The notes under the pieces: model-generated
What the model was told of the DNA's origin: nothing
Database searches by the model: none
The model's input: the letters and a program-made list of their open reading frames with translations, nothing else
Made by a program: the position numbers and the translations under genes
Origin: Bradyrhizobium sp. CB2312
Lineage (GTDB): Bacteria; Pseudomonadota; Alphaproteobacteria; Rhizobiales; Xanthobacteraceae
DNA: 64,000 nucleotides
Direction of reading: 5' to 3'
Assembly: GCF_029714425.1 (NCBI RefSeq)
Contig: NZ_CP121668.1
Coordinates: forward strand, 7,461,501-7,525,500
Shown here: in pieces, positions 18,219 through 26,980 of the stretch
Layout: every line of letters begins with the position of its first letter
How positions within the stretch are numbered: position 1 is the first letter of the stretch

Positions 18219-18443
18219 ATGAAGAAGCTTGGTTATGTGGTTGCGGCCCTCGGTGCGCTCGTGATCGCGGCGCCGACGCTGGCCAGCGCCGAGACGGTGG
18301 TGGTCAAGCGCGGTCATCATAACGGCCTGTACGGCGCGCGCGCCGAATACGGCATGCATCGCGACCACGGCTGGCATCGCGGCTGGCACCATCGCGACCG
18401 GGTCGTCGTGATCAAGCGCGGCCATCGTCATCACTGGGACTAA
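18219..18443 (+). CDS. small exported His/Arg-rich protein
   Basis: 74 residues. The signal peptide MKKLGYVVAALGALVIAAPTLASA precedes a mature peptide of about 50 residues rich in His, Arg, Gly and Trp (HRDHGWHRGWHHRDR). Such composition suggests metal or anion binding in the periplasm, but this is inference. The strong GGAGGAGG ribosome site fixes the start. The gene has its own EcfG-type promoter and terminator, so it is a monocistronic stress gene. Confidence 0.8.
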   Translation: MKKLGYVVAALGALVIAAPTLASAETVVVKRGHHNGLYGARAEYGMHRDHGWHRGWHHRDRVVVIKRGHRHHWD

Positions 18444-18460
18444 TGCGCAACGCAACGAGG

Positions 18461-18488
18461 AAATGGCCCCTCACGGGGCCATTTCTTT
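18461..18488 (+). terminator. rho-independent terminator of the His-rich protein gene
   Basis: AAATGGCCCC and GGGGCCATTT form a perfect 10-bp stem with a TCAC loop, followed by CTTT. It starts 18 bp after the stop codon. Confidence 0.85.
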
Positions 18489-18501
18489 GTGTGCTTTCTT
18501 C

Positions 18502-18650
18502 CTTCTCCCCTTGCGGGAGGAGGTGGCGCAAAGCGCCGGATGAGGGGTTGCCTCAGCGAAACTCCAACGCAAGAGATTCATGCGCGGAGAGATACCCCTC
18601 ACCCGTCTCGCCGCTTCGCGGCGAGCCACCCTCTCCCGCAAGGGGAGAGG
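18502..18650. repeat. complex palindromic intergenic repeat, CTCCCC-GCAAGGGGAG type, copy 1
   Basis: The outer arms, CTTCTCCCCTTGCGGGAG and the matching sequence ending at 18650, enclose GATGAGGGG paired with CCCCTCACC. An inner perfect hairpin CTCGCCGC-TT-GCGGCGAG is also present. The layout matches 21452-21586. Confidence 0.7.
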
Positions 18651-18674
18651 GTAAACAGTGGCTGCCTCGGCCTA

Positions 18675-19493
18675 CTAATCCCAGGCAGGCGCAAAGCCCG
18701 GATTGACGCAGCGCCTGTCCTTCGGCAGCGCGGCGATCTTCTTGCGGTCGGCATCGTCGAGCGTGATCTTCAGCGCGTCGAGATTGGCCTGCTGGCTCTC
18801 GCGGCGCGAGGCTTTCGGAATTGCGGCGACGCCGTTCTGGTCGAGCAGCCATTTCAGCGCGACCTGGGCTGCGGTCGCATCGTGCTTGGCGCCGATCTCT
18901 GCCAGCACCGGATCCGAGGCGATGCGCCCCTGCGCGAGCGGGCAATAGGCGACCAGCGGGATCGACTTGCCGTTGAGATAGGCCAGCACCTTCGATTGAT
19001 CGAGCATCGCGTGATATTCGATCTGGTTGCAGGCGATCGGCGCCTTGATGTCCTCGACCGCGATCTTGAGCAGCGCCGTGGTGAAATTGGCAACGCCAAT
19101 CGCCCGCGTGCGCCCCTCCTCTTTCAGCTTCATCAGGGTCTCGAACACCGCGCCCCAGTTCGCGGACTTCGATGGCCAGTGCACGAGGTAGAGGTCGACG
19201 TGATCGAGCCGAAGCTTGGTCAGGCTGGCGTCGAAAGCCCGGCGGATGGCGTCGGGGCTGAGATTTTCGTGCCAGACCTTGGTGGTGACGTGCAGCTCGC
19301 CACGCGGCAGCCGGGCCGCGGCAAGCGCGGCACCGATGGCTTCCTCGTTGGCATACATCTCGGCGGTGTCGATGTGGCGATAGCCGATCGCAACCGCGCT
19401 CTCGACCGCGGCGCGGCAGACGTCGCCTTGCATGCGGAAGGTGCCGAGGCCGAGCTTGGGCATGCTGATGCCCTGTGTCTTCAGATGATCCAT
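18675..19493 (-). CDS. aldo/keto reductase (2,5-diketogluconate reductase-like)
   Basis: A 272-residue TIM-barrel NADPH oxidoreductase. The catalytic tetrad is in sight: Asp and Tyr in DTAEMYANEEAIG, Lys in VTTKVWHENL and His in YLVHWPS. The NADPH-binding end has IPKASRRESQQANLDAL. Related enzymes reduce 2,5-diketo-D-gluconate, methylglyoxal or other aldehydes; the substrate is unknown. An AGGAG ribosome site precedes the ATG at 19491-19493. Confidence 0.9.
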   Translation of the reverse strand: MDHLKTQGISMPKLGLGTFRMQGDVCRAAVESAVAIGYRHIDTAEMYANEEAIGAALAAARLPRGELHVTTKVWHENLSPDAIRRAFDASLTKLRLDHVDLYLVHWPSKSANWGAVFETLMKLKEEGRTRAIGVANFTTALLKIAVEDIKAPIACNQIEYHAMLDQSKVLAYLNGKSIPLVAYCPLAQGRIASDPVLAEIGAKHDATAAQVALKWLLDQNGVAAIPKASRRESQQANLDALKITLDDADRKKIAALPKDRRCVNPGFAPAWD

Positions 19494-19641
19494 GAGCTAA
19501 CTCCTGACGTCTTTCATGCCGCCAGACACGCGGTGGGACCGCGGGGGACAGACTCTTCGGTGATGGAAAAGAGGTGGCGGGAGCGGGTAGTGTAGCGCGT
19601 GAGGCGCGCGCCAGCCAATCAAGATCGGGTTAGGTCCCACC

Positions 19642-19725
19642 GTCATGCCCGGGCTTGTCCCGGGCATCCACGTCCTTCGTGCCCGGCAACAGGGCGTGGA
19701 TGGCCGGGTCAAGCCCGGCCATGAC
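19642..19725. repeat. palindromic intergenic element, GTCAT type, copy 3
   Basis: The outer ends are GTCATG and CATGAC, with inner arms ATCCACG and CGTGGAT. Small hairpins CCCGGGC-TTGT-CCCGGG and GGCCGGG-TCAA-GCCCGGCC lie in each half. It lies between phoD and the aldo/keto reductase gene. Confidence 0.8.
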
Positions 19726-19748
19726 GACCGGGGGCGCAGAGCCGCCCC

Positions 19749-21314
19749 TCACGAATGCTGCGCCACCACGGCAGGGCGCGCCTGCGGCTGCGGCACGATG
19801 TCGACCGACCAGAGGTCGCGATTGTCAACGTCCTTCAAGGTCACGGTCATGACGCCGCTGGTGCCGTCGATGTCGACACGGCCGAAGAACTGGAGGCCGA
19901 AGCACGGCGCGAGATTCTCGCCCTGCGCCGCGCTGCATCCGTTCTGGTACATCGCGACCGGGCCAAAGGTGTTGTCGAGCTCGCCCGGGCCCCAGCTGCC
20001 GGCGTGCAGCGGGCCGGAGACAAACTCCCAGAACGGCTCGAATTCCCTAAACTGGGCTTTGTTCGGATCGTAGTAGTGCGCCGCCGTGTAGTGCATGTCG
20101 GTGGTGAGCCAGACGATGTTGCGCACGCCTGCGCACTTGATCGCACTGAGCAGATCGGCAATCTCGTGCTCGCGCCGGTCGGGCGCGCCGTCGCCAAGCG
20201 CGACGGCATCGAGACTGACGAGGCCGATGGGCAGGTCGGCCGCGATCACCTTCCAGGTCGCACGCGAGGCGGCAAGCTCCCGCTTCAGCCAGGCGAGCTG
20301 CTCGGCGCCGAGAATCCAGCCGCGATGATCGTCGCCCTTGTTCCAGCTCTCGTCGCGATAGCTGCGCATGTCGATCATGAAGACGTCGAGCAGCGGGCCG
20401 TAGCCGATCTTGCGATAGACCCGGCGCTTGCGCGCGCCGATGTCGCGGATCGGCATGAAATCGAAGAACGCGCGCCGGGCACGCGCAACGAGGCGCGGGG
20501 TGCCGTCGCCCTCGAAGCCGGCTTCATCGTAGCTGCCGATGGGCGACCAGTCGTTGGTGACTTCGTGATCGTCCCACTGCGCGAACATCGGCACCTCCGC
20601 GTGGAAGGCGCGAAAGTGCTCGTCGAGATGGTTGTATTTGTAGTTGCCGCGGAACTGCGCCAGCGTGTGTGCGACCTCGGCTTTCTCCTCCGTCACCACA
20701 TTGCGCCAGATCTCGCCGTTCGGCAGCTTCTGCTCGGACGGGATCGTGCAATCGGCGTAGATGTGATCGCCGGAATGGATGAAGAAATCCGGGCGGTTGT
20801 CGAGCATGGTACGATAGCTGCGATAGCCGCCGCGCGAGACGTCGATGCCCCAGCCCTGCCCGGCGACGTCACCGGACCACACGAACGAGATCGACTGGCC
20901 GGCCGCCGGCGCGGTGCGGAAATGCCCGGTGCGGCTTTCGCTGGCGATGCCTGTCGCGATGTCGTCGAAGCGCACGCGATAGAAGATGTCCTGCCCCGCC
21001 GGCAGATCGTCGAGCTGCAGCTTTGCTGTGAAGTCGGCATCGGGCAGCGCGTCGCGCGAGGCGGATGCAATGATTGTCCTGAAGCTTTCGACAGTGGAGC
21101 ACTCCACCTGCATGCGCGCAGGCCGATCCGCGCGCGCCCAGATCACGGCGGAGCCATCGCAGACATCGCCCGACTGGATGCCGCCCGCGATCTGCGGGCG
21201 ATCGGCGGCGCGACTGATCGAGGGCTTCGCAAGCGCGGCGATGGCGAGGCTGGAGGCGGAGCGGACCAGGAATTGCCGCCGGGTCCATGCGCGCGAGGCG
21301 CGGAGCGATGCCAT
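19749..21314 (-). CDS. phoD: alkaline phosphatase D (PhoD), Tat-exported
   Basis: A 521-residue phosphodiesterase/phosphatase. The twin-arginine signal (TRRQFLVRSASSLAIAALA) sends the folded enzyme to the periplasm. After the N-terminal Ig-like domain (GIQSGDVCDGSAVIWARADR), metal-binding motifs follow in order: VWSGDVAGQGWG, FFIHSGDHIYAD, FAQWDDHEVTNDW and WLTTDMHYTAAHYYD. PhoD enzymes use Ca2+ and Fe3+ and release phosphate from mono- and diesters under phosphate limitation. I saw no convincing Pho box. Confidence 0.93.
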   Translation of the reverse strand: MASLRASRAWTRRQFLVRSASSLAIAALAKPSISRAADRPQIAGGIQSGDVCDGSAVIWARADRPARMQVECSTVESFRTIIASASRDALPDADFTAKLQLDDLPAGQDIFYRVRFDDIATGIASESRTGHFRTAPAAGQSISFVWSGDVAGQGWGIDVSRGGYRSYRTMLDNRPDFFIHSGDHIYADCTIPSEQKLPNGEIWRNVVTEEKAEVAHTLAQFRGNYKYNHLDEHFRAFHAEVPMFAQWDDHEVTNDWSPIGSYDEAGFEGDGTPRLVARARRAFFDFMPIRDIGARKRRVYRKIGYGPLLDVFMIDMRSYRDESWNKGDDHRGWILGAEQLAWLKRELAASRATWKVIAADLPIGLVSLDAVALGDGAPDRREHEIADLLSAIKCAGVRNIVWLTTDMHYTAAHYYDPNKAQFREFEPFWEFVSGPLHAGSWGPGELDNTFGPVAMYQNGCSAAQGENLAPCFGLQFFGRVDIDGTSGVMTVTLKDVDNRDLWSVDIVPQPQARPAVVAQHS

Positions 21315-21451
21315 TCAGGAGACCTTCGTCGAATCGCGACGGAAGGTGCCTGCGCTCCTTGACTCCAAGCTTACGGTTTCTTGACTCCACGCCTACGGTT
21401 TTGCGACGCGGAGATGACGCATTGAACGGGAGCCGCAGCGGCGGTCCACTC

Positions 21452-21586
21452 CTCGCCCCGTTCTTACGGGGAGAGGGTTGGGGTGAGGGGCTCCATCCAC
21501 ACGTGCGATCGTCGCGGGACCTGTCCCCCCTCACCCGGAATCCGCGCTACGCGCGAACTCCGACCTCTCCCCGCAAGCGGGGCGAG
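21452..21586. repeat. complex palindromic intergenic repeat, CTCCCC-GCAAGGGGAG type, copy 2
   Basis: The outer arms CTCGCCCCG and CGGGGCGAG enclose GGTGAGGGG paired with CCCCTCACC. The inner hairpin at TCCGCGCTACGCGCGA is shared in plan with the copy at 18502. Confidence 0.65.
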
Positions 21587-21609
21587 GTAAAGACACAGCG
21601 ACAGCGCGC

Positions 21610-22026
21610 CTAATGCTTCCAGTTGCAGATGCCGCCGGAGCGGCACGGCCAGGTCTGGATGCGGGTGTCCATCGCCTGCGCGTCGAGCGGATTGCCGCGC
21701 CGATGCGCTAGCTTGGTGCGCGCTGCACCGCGCGGCTGGGCGCTCCTGGCATGCGCGACCTTCGGCTCGGGTACGTGCACACGCTCGGCGGCGACCTTCT
21801 TCGGCACATCCATCGGCTCGACACGGGCCTGCGCCTCGTTGCCGCCCTTGGCCTGGAGCGCCACTGGCGCGAACTGCGTCTCGGGTCCGAGCCGCTTCGG
21901 CGACAGCACGGCTTTGGAGAGGTCGAGGCTGAGATATTCGTCGGGCTTGTAGTCGTCAGCGCGTGCGAGACCGCCCCATGCGAGCACGAGGGCAATGACT
22001 GCAAAAGGCACGCTTTTCAGGACCAC
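21610..22026 (-). CDS. hypothetical small exported protein
   Basis: 138 residues, reading from a GTG at 22024-22026 that is five bases after a perfect AGGAGG. The signal peptide MVLKSVPFAVIALVLAWGGLARA precedes DDYKPDEYLSLDLSKAVLSP, then a Lys/Arg/Ala-rich middle. The C-terminal tail ends WPCRSGGICNWKH, where the two cysteines could pair. I do not recognise the family. A 17-bp perfect palindrome lies 28 bp upstream. Confidence 0.72.
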   Translation of the reverse strand: MVLKSVPFAVIALVLAWGGLARADDYKPDEYLSLDLSKAVLSPKRLGPETQFAPVALQAKGGNEAQARVEPMDVPKKVAAERVHVPEPKVAHARSAQPRGAARTKLAHRRGNPLDAQAMDTRIQTWPCRSGGICNWKH

Positions 22027-22053
22027 GGACGCCTCCTGAAATTGAATGATTAA

Positions 22054-22070
22054 AGGGGTAATTTACCCCT
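22054..22070 (-). promoter_or_regulatory. perfect 17-bp palindrome, candidate operator
   Basis: AGGGGTAA and TTACCCCT flank one T. It lies 28-44 bp upstream of the GTG start of the small exported protein, in an unusually AT-rich stretch. The one-base spacer argues against a terminator and for a dimeric regulator site. Confidence 0.55.
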
Positions 22071-22135
22071 ATTTAGGAGGCGTCTCGCGCAATTCCAGCG
22101 GCCAATTGCCGCCGTGGTTAAGAAGTTTGACGGTC

Positions 22136-23137
22136 TCAAGCGACCTTTCGCGTCGCACCTGTCCCGTCCAGGAACCTCATCAGGCGGCTGCGGATGATGG
22201 TTTCCGCCTCGCTCATGATGCGATCGACAAGTTCCTTGCAGGTGGGAATGTCGCGGATGAGCCCTGCGACCATGCCGCAGCTCCAGGCGCCCGCGTCCAT
22301 CTGCCCGTCCAGCATGATTCTTGGGTAGACGCCCGCGACCTGGTCGTGGATGTCATCGATGGTGAGCTTGGCGCCCTTCTCGCGCTCGATCTCGAGCAGG
22401 CGGTCGACATTGGCGTTCTTGAGGACGCGCTCGGTGTTGCGCAGCGCGCGCATGATCAGGCGGGTGTCGAGTTCGGTGGCGGCGACCAGCGCGTTCTTCA
22501 CGTTCTGATGCACCGGCGCTTCCTTGGTGGCGATGAAGCGCGTGCCCATGTTCATGCCGGCCGCACCGAGCGAGAGCGCCGCGACGAGGCTGCGCCCATC
22601 GGCCATGCCGCCGGAGGCGACGAACGGGATCTTCAATTCCTCGGCCGCGCGCGGCAGCAGAATCATGTTCGGAATGTCGTCCTCGCCGGGATGGCCACCG
22701 CACTCGAAACCATCGACGCTGACGGCGTCGCAGCCGATCTTCTCGGCCTTCAGCGAATGCCGCACCGAGGTGCATTTGTGGATGACCTTGATGCCGGCGG
22801 CTTTCAGCGCGGGCATGTATTGTTCGGGGCTGCGGCCCGCGGTCTCCACGGCCTTGATGCCGCCTTCGACGATGGCTGCGATGTATTCCGGATAGGGCGG
22901 CGCTGAGAAGGTCGGCAGGAAGGTGAGGTTCACACCGAACGGCTTGTCGGTCATGTCGCGGCAGCGCGCGATCTCCTTCGCAAGCAGCTCCGGCGTCTTT
23001 TGCGTGAGACCGGTGATGATGCCGAGCCCGCCGGCATTGGAGACGGCGGCAGCCAGCTCGGCAAAGCCGACGAAATGCATGCCGCCCTGGATGATCGGGT
23101 GCTCGATGCCGAACAGTTCGGTAATCGCGGTCTTCAC
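22136..23137 (-). CDS. NAD(P)H-dependent flavin oxidoreductase / nitronate monooxygenase
   Basis: A 333-residue TIM-barrel FMN enzyme. HPIIQGGMHFVGFAELAAAV binds the flavin at the N terminus, GFECGGHPGEDD is the family signature with the likely catalytic His, and IPFVASGGMADGRS and AAGMNMGTRFIATKEA form the phosphate site. Homologues oxidise alkyl nitronates such as propionate 3-nitronate, or act as quinone reductases. The upstream SDR gene is on the same strand 63 bp away, so a two-gene operon is likely. Confidence 0.88.
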   Translation of the reverse strand: MKTAITELFGIEHPIIQGGMHFVGFAELAAAVSNAGGLGIITGLTQKTPELLAKEIARCRDMTDKPFGVNLTFLPTFSAPPYPEYIAAIVEGGIKAVETAGRSPEQYMPALKAAGIKVIHKCTSVRHSLKAEKIGCDAVSVDGFECGGHPGEDDIPNMILLPRAAEELKIPFVASGGMADGRSLVAALSLGAAGMNMGTRFIATKEAPVHQNVKNALVAATELDTRLIMRALRNTERVLKNANVDRLLEIEREKGAKLTIDDIHDQVAGVYPRIMLDGQMDAGAWSCGMVAGLIRDIPTCKELVDRIMSEAETIIRSRLMRFLDGTGATRKVA

Positions 23138-23200
23138 GTAAGTCCTCCTCCCGGAATTTGATCAGGTTGATTTCAGTCTAGCCGGACTTTTGCGCCGCGG

Positions 23201-23938
23201 TCACCATTTCTCTCCGAACGGGCGGATCTCCATCTCGAAGGTCCAGGCGCTCTTCGGCTGCTGGTAGAGCTGCCAATAGGAGTCGGCCACAGCCGACGGC
23301 GGCATCAGCAGATCGGGATTGTCGAGCGCATTGGGGCCAAGCGCTTCGAGCCGGCGCTGCCGCACCCATTCGGTGTCGACACCGGAATCGATGATGAGAT
23401 GGGCGACGTGAATGTTCTTCGGGCCAAGCTCGCGCGCCATCGCCTGCGCCACGGCGCGCAGACCGAACTTCGCGCTGGCGAAGGCGGCAAAGCCGCTGCC
23501 GCCGCGCAAGCTCGCGGTCGCCCCTGTGAAGAAGATGTTGCCGCCGCCGCGCGGCAGCATCAGCCGCGCCGCTTCACGGCCGGCGAGGAAACCGGAATAG
23601 CAGGCCATCTCCCAGACCTTGCGGAAGACGCGTTCGGTGGTGTCGAGGATCGGGAAATTGACGTTGGCACCGACGTTGAAGATGCAGACTTCGAGCGGCG
23701 CGTGCTTGTCGGCATCGTCGAGGAAGGAAATGACCTCCTCCTCCTTGCGCGCATCGAGCGAGCGCGCGTGAATTTCGCCGCCGGCAGCTTCGATGTCCTG
23801 CACCAGTGGCGCCAGCTTGTCGCCGTTGCGGCGGCCAGCGAAGATTGAAAAGCCTTCCGCGGCAAATTTCTTGGCGATCTCCGAACCGATGAAATCGCCG
23901 GCGCCGATCACGGCCGCTGTCGCGTTTCGCTTGGGCAA
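23201..23938 (-). CDS. short-chain dehydrogenase/reductase
   Basis: 245 residues. AAVIGAGDFIGSEIAKKFA is the dinucleotide-binding glycine motif and GRRN the cofactor-selecting loop. NVGAN replaces the usual NAG motif. The classic YxxxK active-site pair is not obvious: the segment after TGATASLRGG reads FAAFASAKFGLRA, with Phe where Tyr is normal but the Lys kept. That makes this a divergent SDR. I chose the TTG at 23936-23938 because GGAGGAGG lies five bases before it; an in-frame ATG at 24004 has no such support. Confidence 0.82.
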   Translation of the reverse strand: MPKRNATAAVIGAGDFIGSEIAKKFAAEGFSIFAGRRNGDKLAPLVQDIEAAGGEIHARSLDARKEEEVISFLDDADKHAPLEVCIFNVGANVNFPILDTTERVFRKVWEMACYSGFLAGREAARLMLPRGGGNIFFTGATASLRGGSGFAAFASAKFGLRAVAQAMARELGPKNIHVAHLIIDSGVDTEWVRQRRLEALGPNALDNPDLLMPPSAVADSYWQLYQQPKSAWTFEMEIRPFGEKW

Positions 23939-24016
23939 GGTCGCCTCCTCCTCCGAAGATACGTGATCGGGCCGGAGGCTATAATCCCAGCATAGAGCCG
24001 TCAAACAGCCACGAGC

Positions 24017-25630
24017 TCAATGCCCCCGCGCCGGCGCATGCAGATCGATCGGCCGCAGCACCGCCGCGGTGGGGATCATCAGCACCGCGACGATCGCAAG
24101 CGTCCAGAACACGTCGATATAGGCGAGGAAATCGACCTGCTGCTGCAAGGTCTTCCCCACCCAGGCCACCGCCTGTGACGCCGCATCGCTCGCATTCGAG
24201 CCCTGCGCCTGGAAGTAGCGTGTCATGGCGTCGATGGTCTGCTGGTAACCGAGGTCGGACGGTGCGGCGTGCTCGATCAGACGGCTCTGATGGAATTGCT
24301 GGCGCTGCGCCAGAATGGACTGCGCCAGCGCAACGCCCATGGATCCCCCGATGTTGCGCGCGACGTTGATCAAGGCGGAAGCCTGGTTGGTCTTGTCAGG
24401 CGGCACGCCATCATAGGACGCGGTCGTCACCGGCAGGAACAGGAACGGCAGGCCCAGCGCGAGGAAGATGCGCGACAATGCGGCATAGCCATAGGTGATG
24501 TCGCCGCTGAGCCCGGTGAGATGCCACATCGAGAACGCGACAATCGCGGCGCCGAACATGATGAGGTATTTCGGCTGCACGGTGCTGACGAGACGGCCGA
24601 CCACGGGCATCAGCACCAGCGTCGCCATGCCGCCGGGGGACAGCGCGAGACCGGCCAGCGTGGCCGTGTAGTTCAGCTCGGTCTGGAGCAGTTGCGGCAA
24701 AAGCTGCGTGGTCGAGATCAGCACCGCGCCGGTGCCGAGCATGACCAGGAAGCAGGCGCCGAACTGGCGGCGGCCGAGCAACCGGAGGTCGACAATGGGA
24801 TCCTCGCGCGTCAGCTCCCACGGGATCAGCGCAAGCAGAGAGACCGCCGCGAGAACCGCGAAGACGATAATCATGTTCGAGCCGAACCAATCGTTGCGCT
24901 GGCCTTCGTCGAGCACGAATTCGAGCGAGCCGAGCCCGATCGCGACCAGCAGGAAGCCGACATAGTCGACCCGCAGCCCGCTGCTCAGCAGCTTCTGCCT
25001 CTCCTCCTCCGCGCCCGAGGGCTCCTTGACCAGCGTGCCCACCAGGAACAGCGAGAGCAAGCCCATCGGCACGTTGATCAGGAACACCCAGTGCCAGCTG
25101 TAGGTGTCGGTGATCCAGCCGCCGAGCGTCGGACCGATCACCGGCGCGACCACGACGGCAACGCCGTAGATCGCAAAAGCCTGGCCGCGCTTGTGCGGCG
25201 GGAAGGAGTCAGCGAGGATCGCCTGCTCGCTGGTCGCCATGCCGCCACCACCGAGGCCCTGGAGAATCCGGAACAGCACCAGCGCCTCCAGATTCCAGGC
25301 AAAGCCGCACAGCAGCGATGCCACCGTGAACGTTGCCACGCACATCATGTAGAAGCGCTTGCGGCCGATCACGGTCGAGAGCCAGCCCGAGATCGACAGC
25401 ACGATGGCATTCGCAACGAGATAGCTGGTGATGACGTAGGTGCTCTCGTCGAGGCCCACCGCGAGCCCGCCGGCGATGTGACGCAGCGCGACATTGGCGA
25501 TGGTGGTGTCGAGCACCTCCATGAAGGTCGCGATCGAGACCACGAAGGCGATCAGATAGGGATTGTGCCCGCCGGCCGCCGAGCGCTCCGGCGACCAGCC
25601 TCCGGCGCCCGCTTGCGTGGCGTCGGTCAT
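24017..25630 (-). CDS. emrB: EmrB-type multidrug efflux permease (DHA2 family MFS)
   Basis: 537 residues with about 14 membrane helices. MFS motifs are present: TSYLVANAIVLSISGWL with IGRKRFYMMC (motif A), LQGLGGGGMATSEQAIL (motif B) and APVIGPTLGGWITD (motif C, antiporter). The ATG at 25628-25630 overlaps the stop of the adaptor gene by 4 bases (ATGA), so translation is coupled. With EmrA and an outer-membrane channel it would export hydrophobic drugs or uncouplers using the proton gradient. No outer-membrane factor is nearby. Confidence 0.93.
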   Translation of the reverse strand: MTDATQAGAGGWSPERSAAGGHNPYLIAFVVSIATFMEVLDTTIANVALRHIAGGLAVGLDESTYVITSYLVANAIVLSISGWLSTVIGRKRFYMMCVATFTVASLLCGFAWNLEALVLFRILQGLGGGGMATSEQAILADSFPPHKRGQAFAIYGVAVVVAPVIGPTLGGWITDTYSWHWVFLINVPMGLLSLFLVGTLVKEPSGAEEERQKLLSSGLRVDYVGFLLVAIGLGSLEFVLDEGQRNDWFGSNMIIVFAVLAAVSLLALIPWELTREDPIVDLRLLGRRQFGACFLVMLGTGAVLISTTQLLPQLLQTELNYTATLAGLALSPGGMATLVLMPVVGRLVSTVQPKYLIMFGAAIVAFSMWHLTGLSGDITYGYAALSRIFLALGLPFLFLPVTTASYDGVPPDKTNQASALINVARNIGGSMGVALAQSILAQRQQFHQSRLIEHAAPSDLGYQQTIDAMTRYFQAQGSNASDAASQAVAWVGKTLQQQVDFLAYIDVFWTLAIVAVLMIPTAAVLRPIDLHAPARGH

Positions 25631-26781
25631 CGCACCCTGGTCCAGGGCACGACCGACATGCCGGGACCGACAGGCAGATCGGCCGGCCATTTGTCGACCA
25701 CGATCTTCACCGGCACGCGCTGCACCACCTTGACGTAATTGCCGGTGGCGTTCTCCGCCGGCAGCAGGCTGAACGCGGTGCCGGAGCCTGGCTGCACGGA
25801 ATCGACATGGCCAGTCAGCTTGCGCCCGGGATAGGCGTCGATGCGGACCTCGACCGGCTGGCCCGGACGCATGTCGTTGAGCTGCGTCTCCTTGTAGTTG
25901 GCGACGATCCAGACCTCGTCCGGCACGAACATCATCAGGCTCTGGCCTGCGGTGACGAAGGTGCCTTTGGCGCCTGACAGCTTCACCACGCGGCCGGACT
26001 GCGCAGCGACGACATTGGTGTACTGCAAATTCAATTTGGCCTGATCGAGCTGCGCCTGCGACTGCTCCAGCTGTGCCTTGGCGCCTGCGAGCTGGGCTTG
26101 CAGCGTCTTGATGCCGACCTGTGCGGTCGTGACCGCTGTCTTGGCGCGCTCGGTGTTGGCCTGCTGCGCCTGAAGGTCGGAGCGTGTCTGCTGCTGGCGC
26201 TGCACGGTGCCGGCGCCCTTCTCGACGAGATCTTCTGCGCGCTTGAACTCCTCCTGCGCGAACTGGAGCTGGGCCTGCGCCTGATCGAGCTGCGCCTGGG
26301 CCTGCTTGATCTGCTCCTCCTGGGAGACGATCTGCGCCTCGACGTTGCCGATGTTGGCCTTGGAGACTTCAACCTGAGCCGTGGCCTGATCGACTGCGAT
26401 CCGGTAGTCGCGCTCGTCGATCTTCGCCAGCAGATCGCCGGCACTGACATGCTGGTTGTCGCTGACCGGCACGTCGGTCACGTAGCCGCCGACCTTCGAG
26501 GCCACGGAAAAGCTGCGCGCCGCGACGAAGGCGTCGTCGGTGGACTCGTAGTGGCGGACCTCGAGCCAATAGAGCACGCCGCCGATGAGGGCCGCGATCA
26601 GCACGACGGTGCCGACGGTTGCCAGCAGCCAATGCTCACGCAGCCGGTCGCGCAACGACGGTGTCTTCGCCGACTTCTGGCCGTCGGCGTCGCGAGTCTG
26701 ATCAGGAGGGGATTTCGGAGCCTCCTTTGCCCTCTGCGGCTGCTCCGCGGACGGATCGCGCTGCCGTGTCTGAGCATCCAC
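25627..26781 (-). CDS. emrA: EmrA/HlyD-type membrane fusion protein
   Basis: About 384 residues. A cytoplasmic N terminus of about 50 residues and one membrane helix (LLATVGTVVLIAALIGGVLYWL) lead to a lipoyl half-motif (VGGYVTDVPVSDNQHVSAGD). A long Gln/Ala-rich coiled-coil hairpin follows (about residues 130-240), then the second lipoyl half and the beta-barrel (GSGTAFSLLPAENATGNYVKVVQRVPV). It is the periplasmic adaptor for the EmrB partner encoded next. Two GTG codons could start it; the one at 26779-26781 is better placed behind AAAGG than the one at 26788-26790. Confidence 0.92.
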   Translation of the reverse strand: MDAQTRQRDPSAEQPQRAKEAPKSPPDQTRDADGQKSAKTPSLRDRLREHWLLATVGTVVLIAALIGGVLYWLEVRHYESTDDAFVAARSFSVASKVGGYVTDVPVSDNQHVSAGDLLAKIDERDYRIAVDQATAQVEVSKANIGNVEAQIVSQEEQIKQAQAQLDQAQAQLQFAQEEFKRAEDLVEKGAGTVQRQQQTRSDLQAQQANTERAKTAVTTAQVGIKTLQAQLAGAKAQLEQSQAQLDQAKLNLQYTNVVAAQSGRVVKLSGAKGTFVTAGQSLMMFVPDEVWIVANYKETQLNDMRPGQPVEVRIDAYPGRKLTGHVDSVQPGSGTAFSLLPAENATGNYVKVVQRVPVKIVVDKWPADLPVGPGMSVVPWTRVR

Positions 26782-26930
26782 GGTGAACACCTTTCTTGCG
26801 AATCTTGCGACTAAACCGGCGGGAGAGCAGAGAAGAGCAACTCGCGCGCTGCGAGCCTAACCGCAGCACTGAGGCATGGTTCCGGCTTGAAGAAGCTCAC
26901 TATCATTCGTGATTGCACGGCTCAAAGAAC

Positions 26931-26957
26931 AAGCGCGGCACTCTCGGTGCCGCGCTT
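26931..26957 (-). terminator. terminator hairpin of the PRC-barrel operon
   Basis: AAGCGCGGCAC and GTGCCGCGCTT are perfect 11-bp arms around a 5-base loop. Read on the minus strand the stem is followed by GTTCTTTG. It is 75 bp after the stop of the 52-residue gene. Confidence 0.75.
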
Positions 26958-26980
26958 GCCTGCAGTGCCGATGTGGCGCA

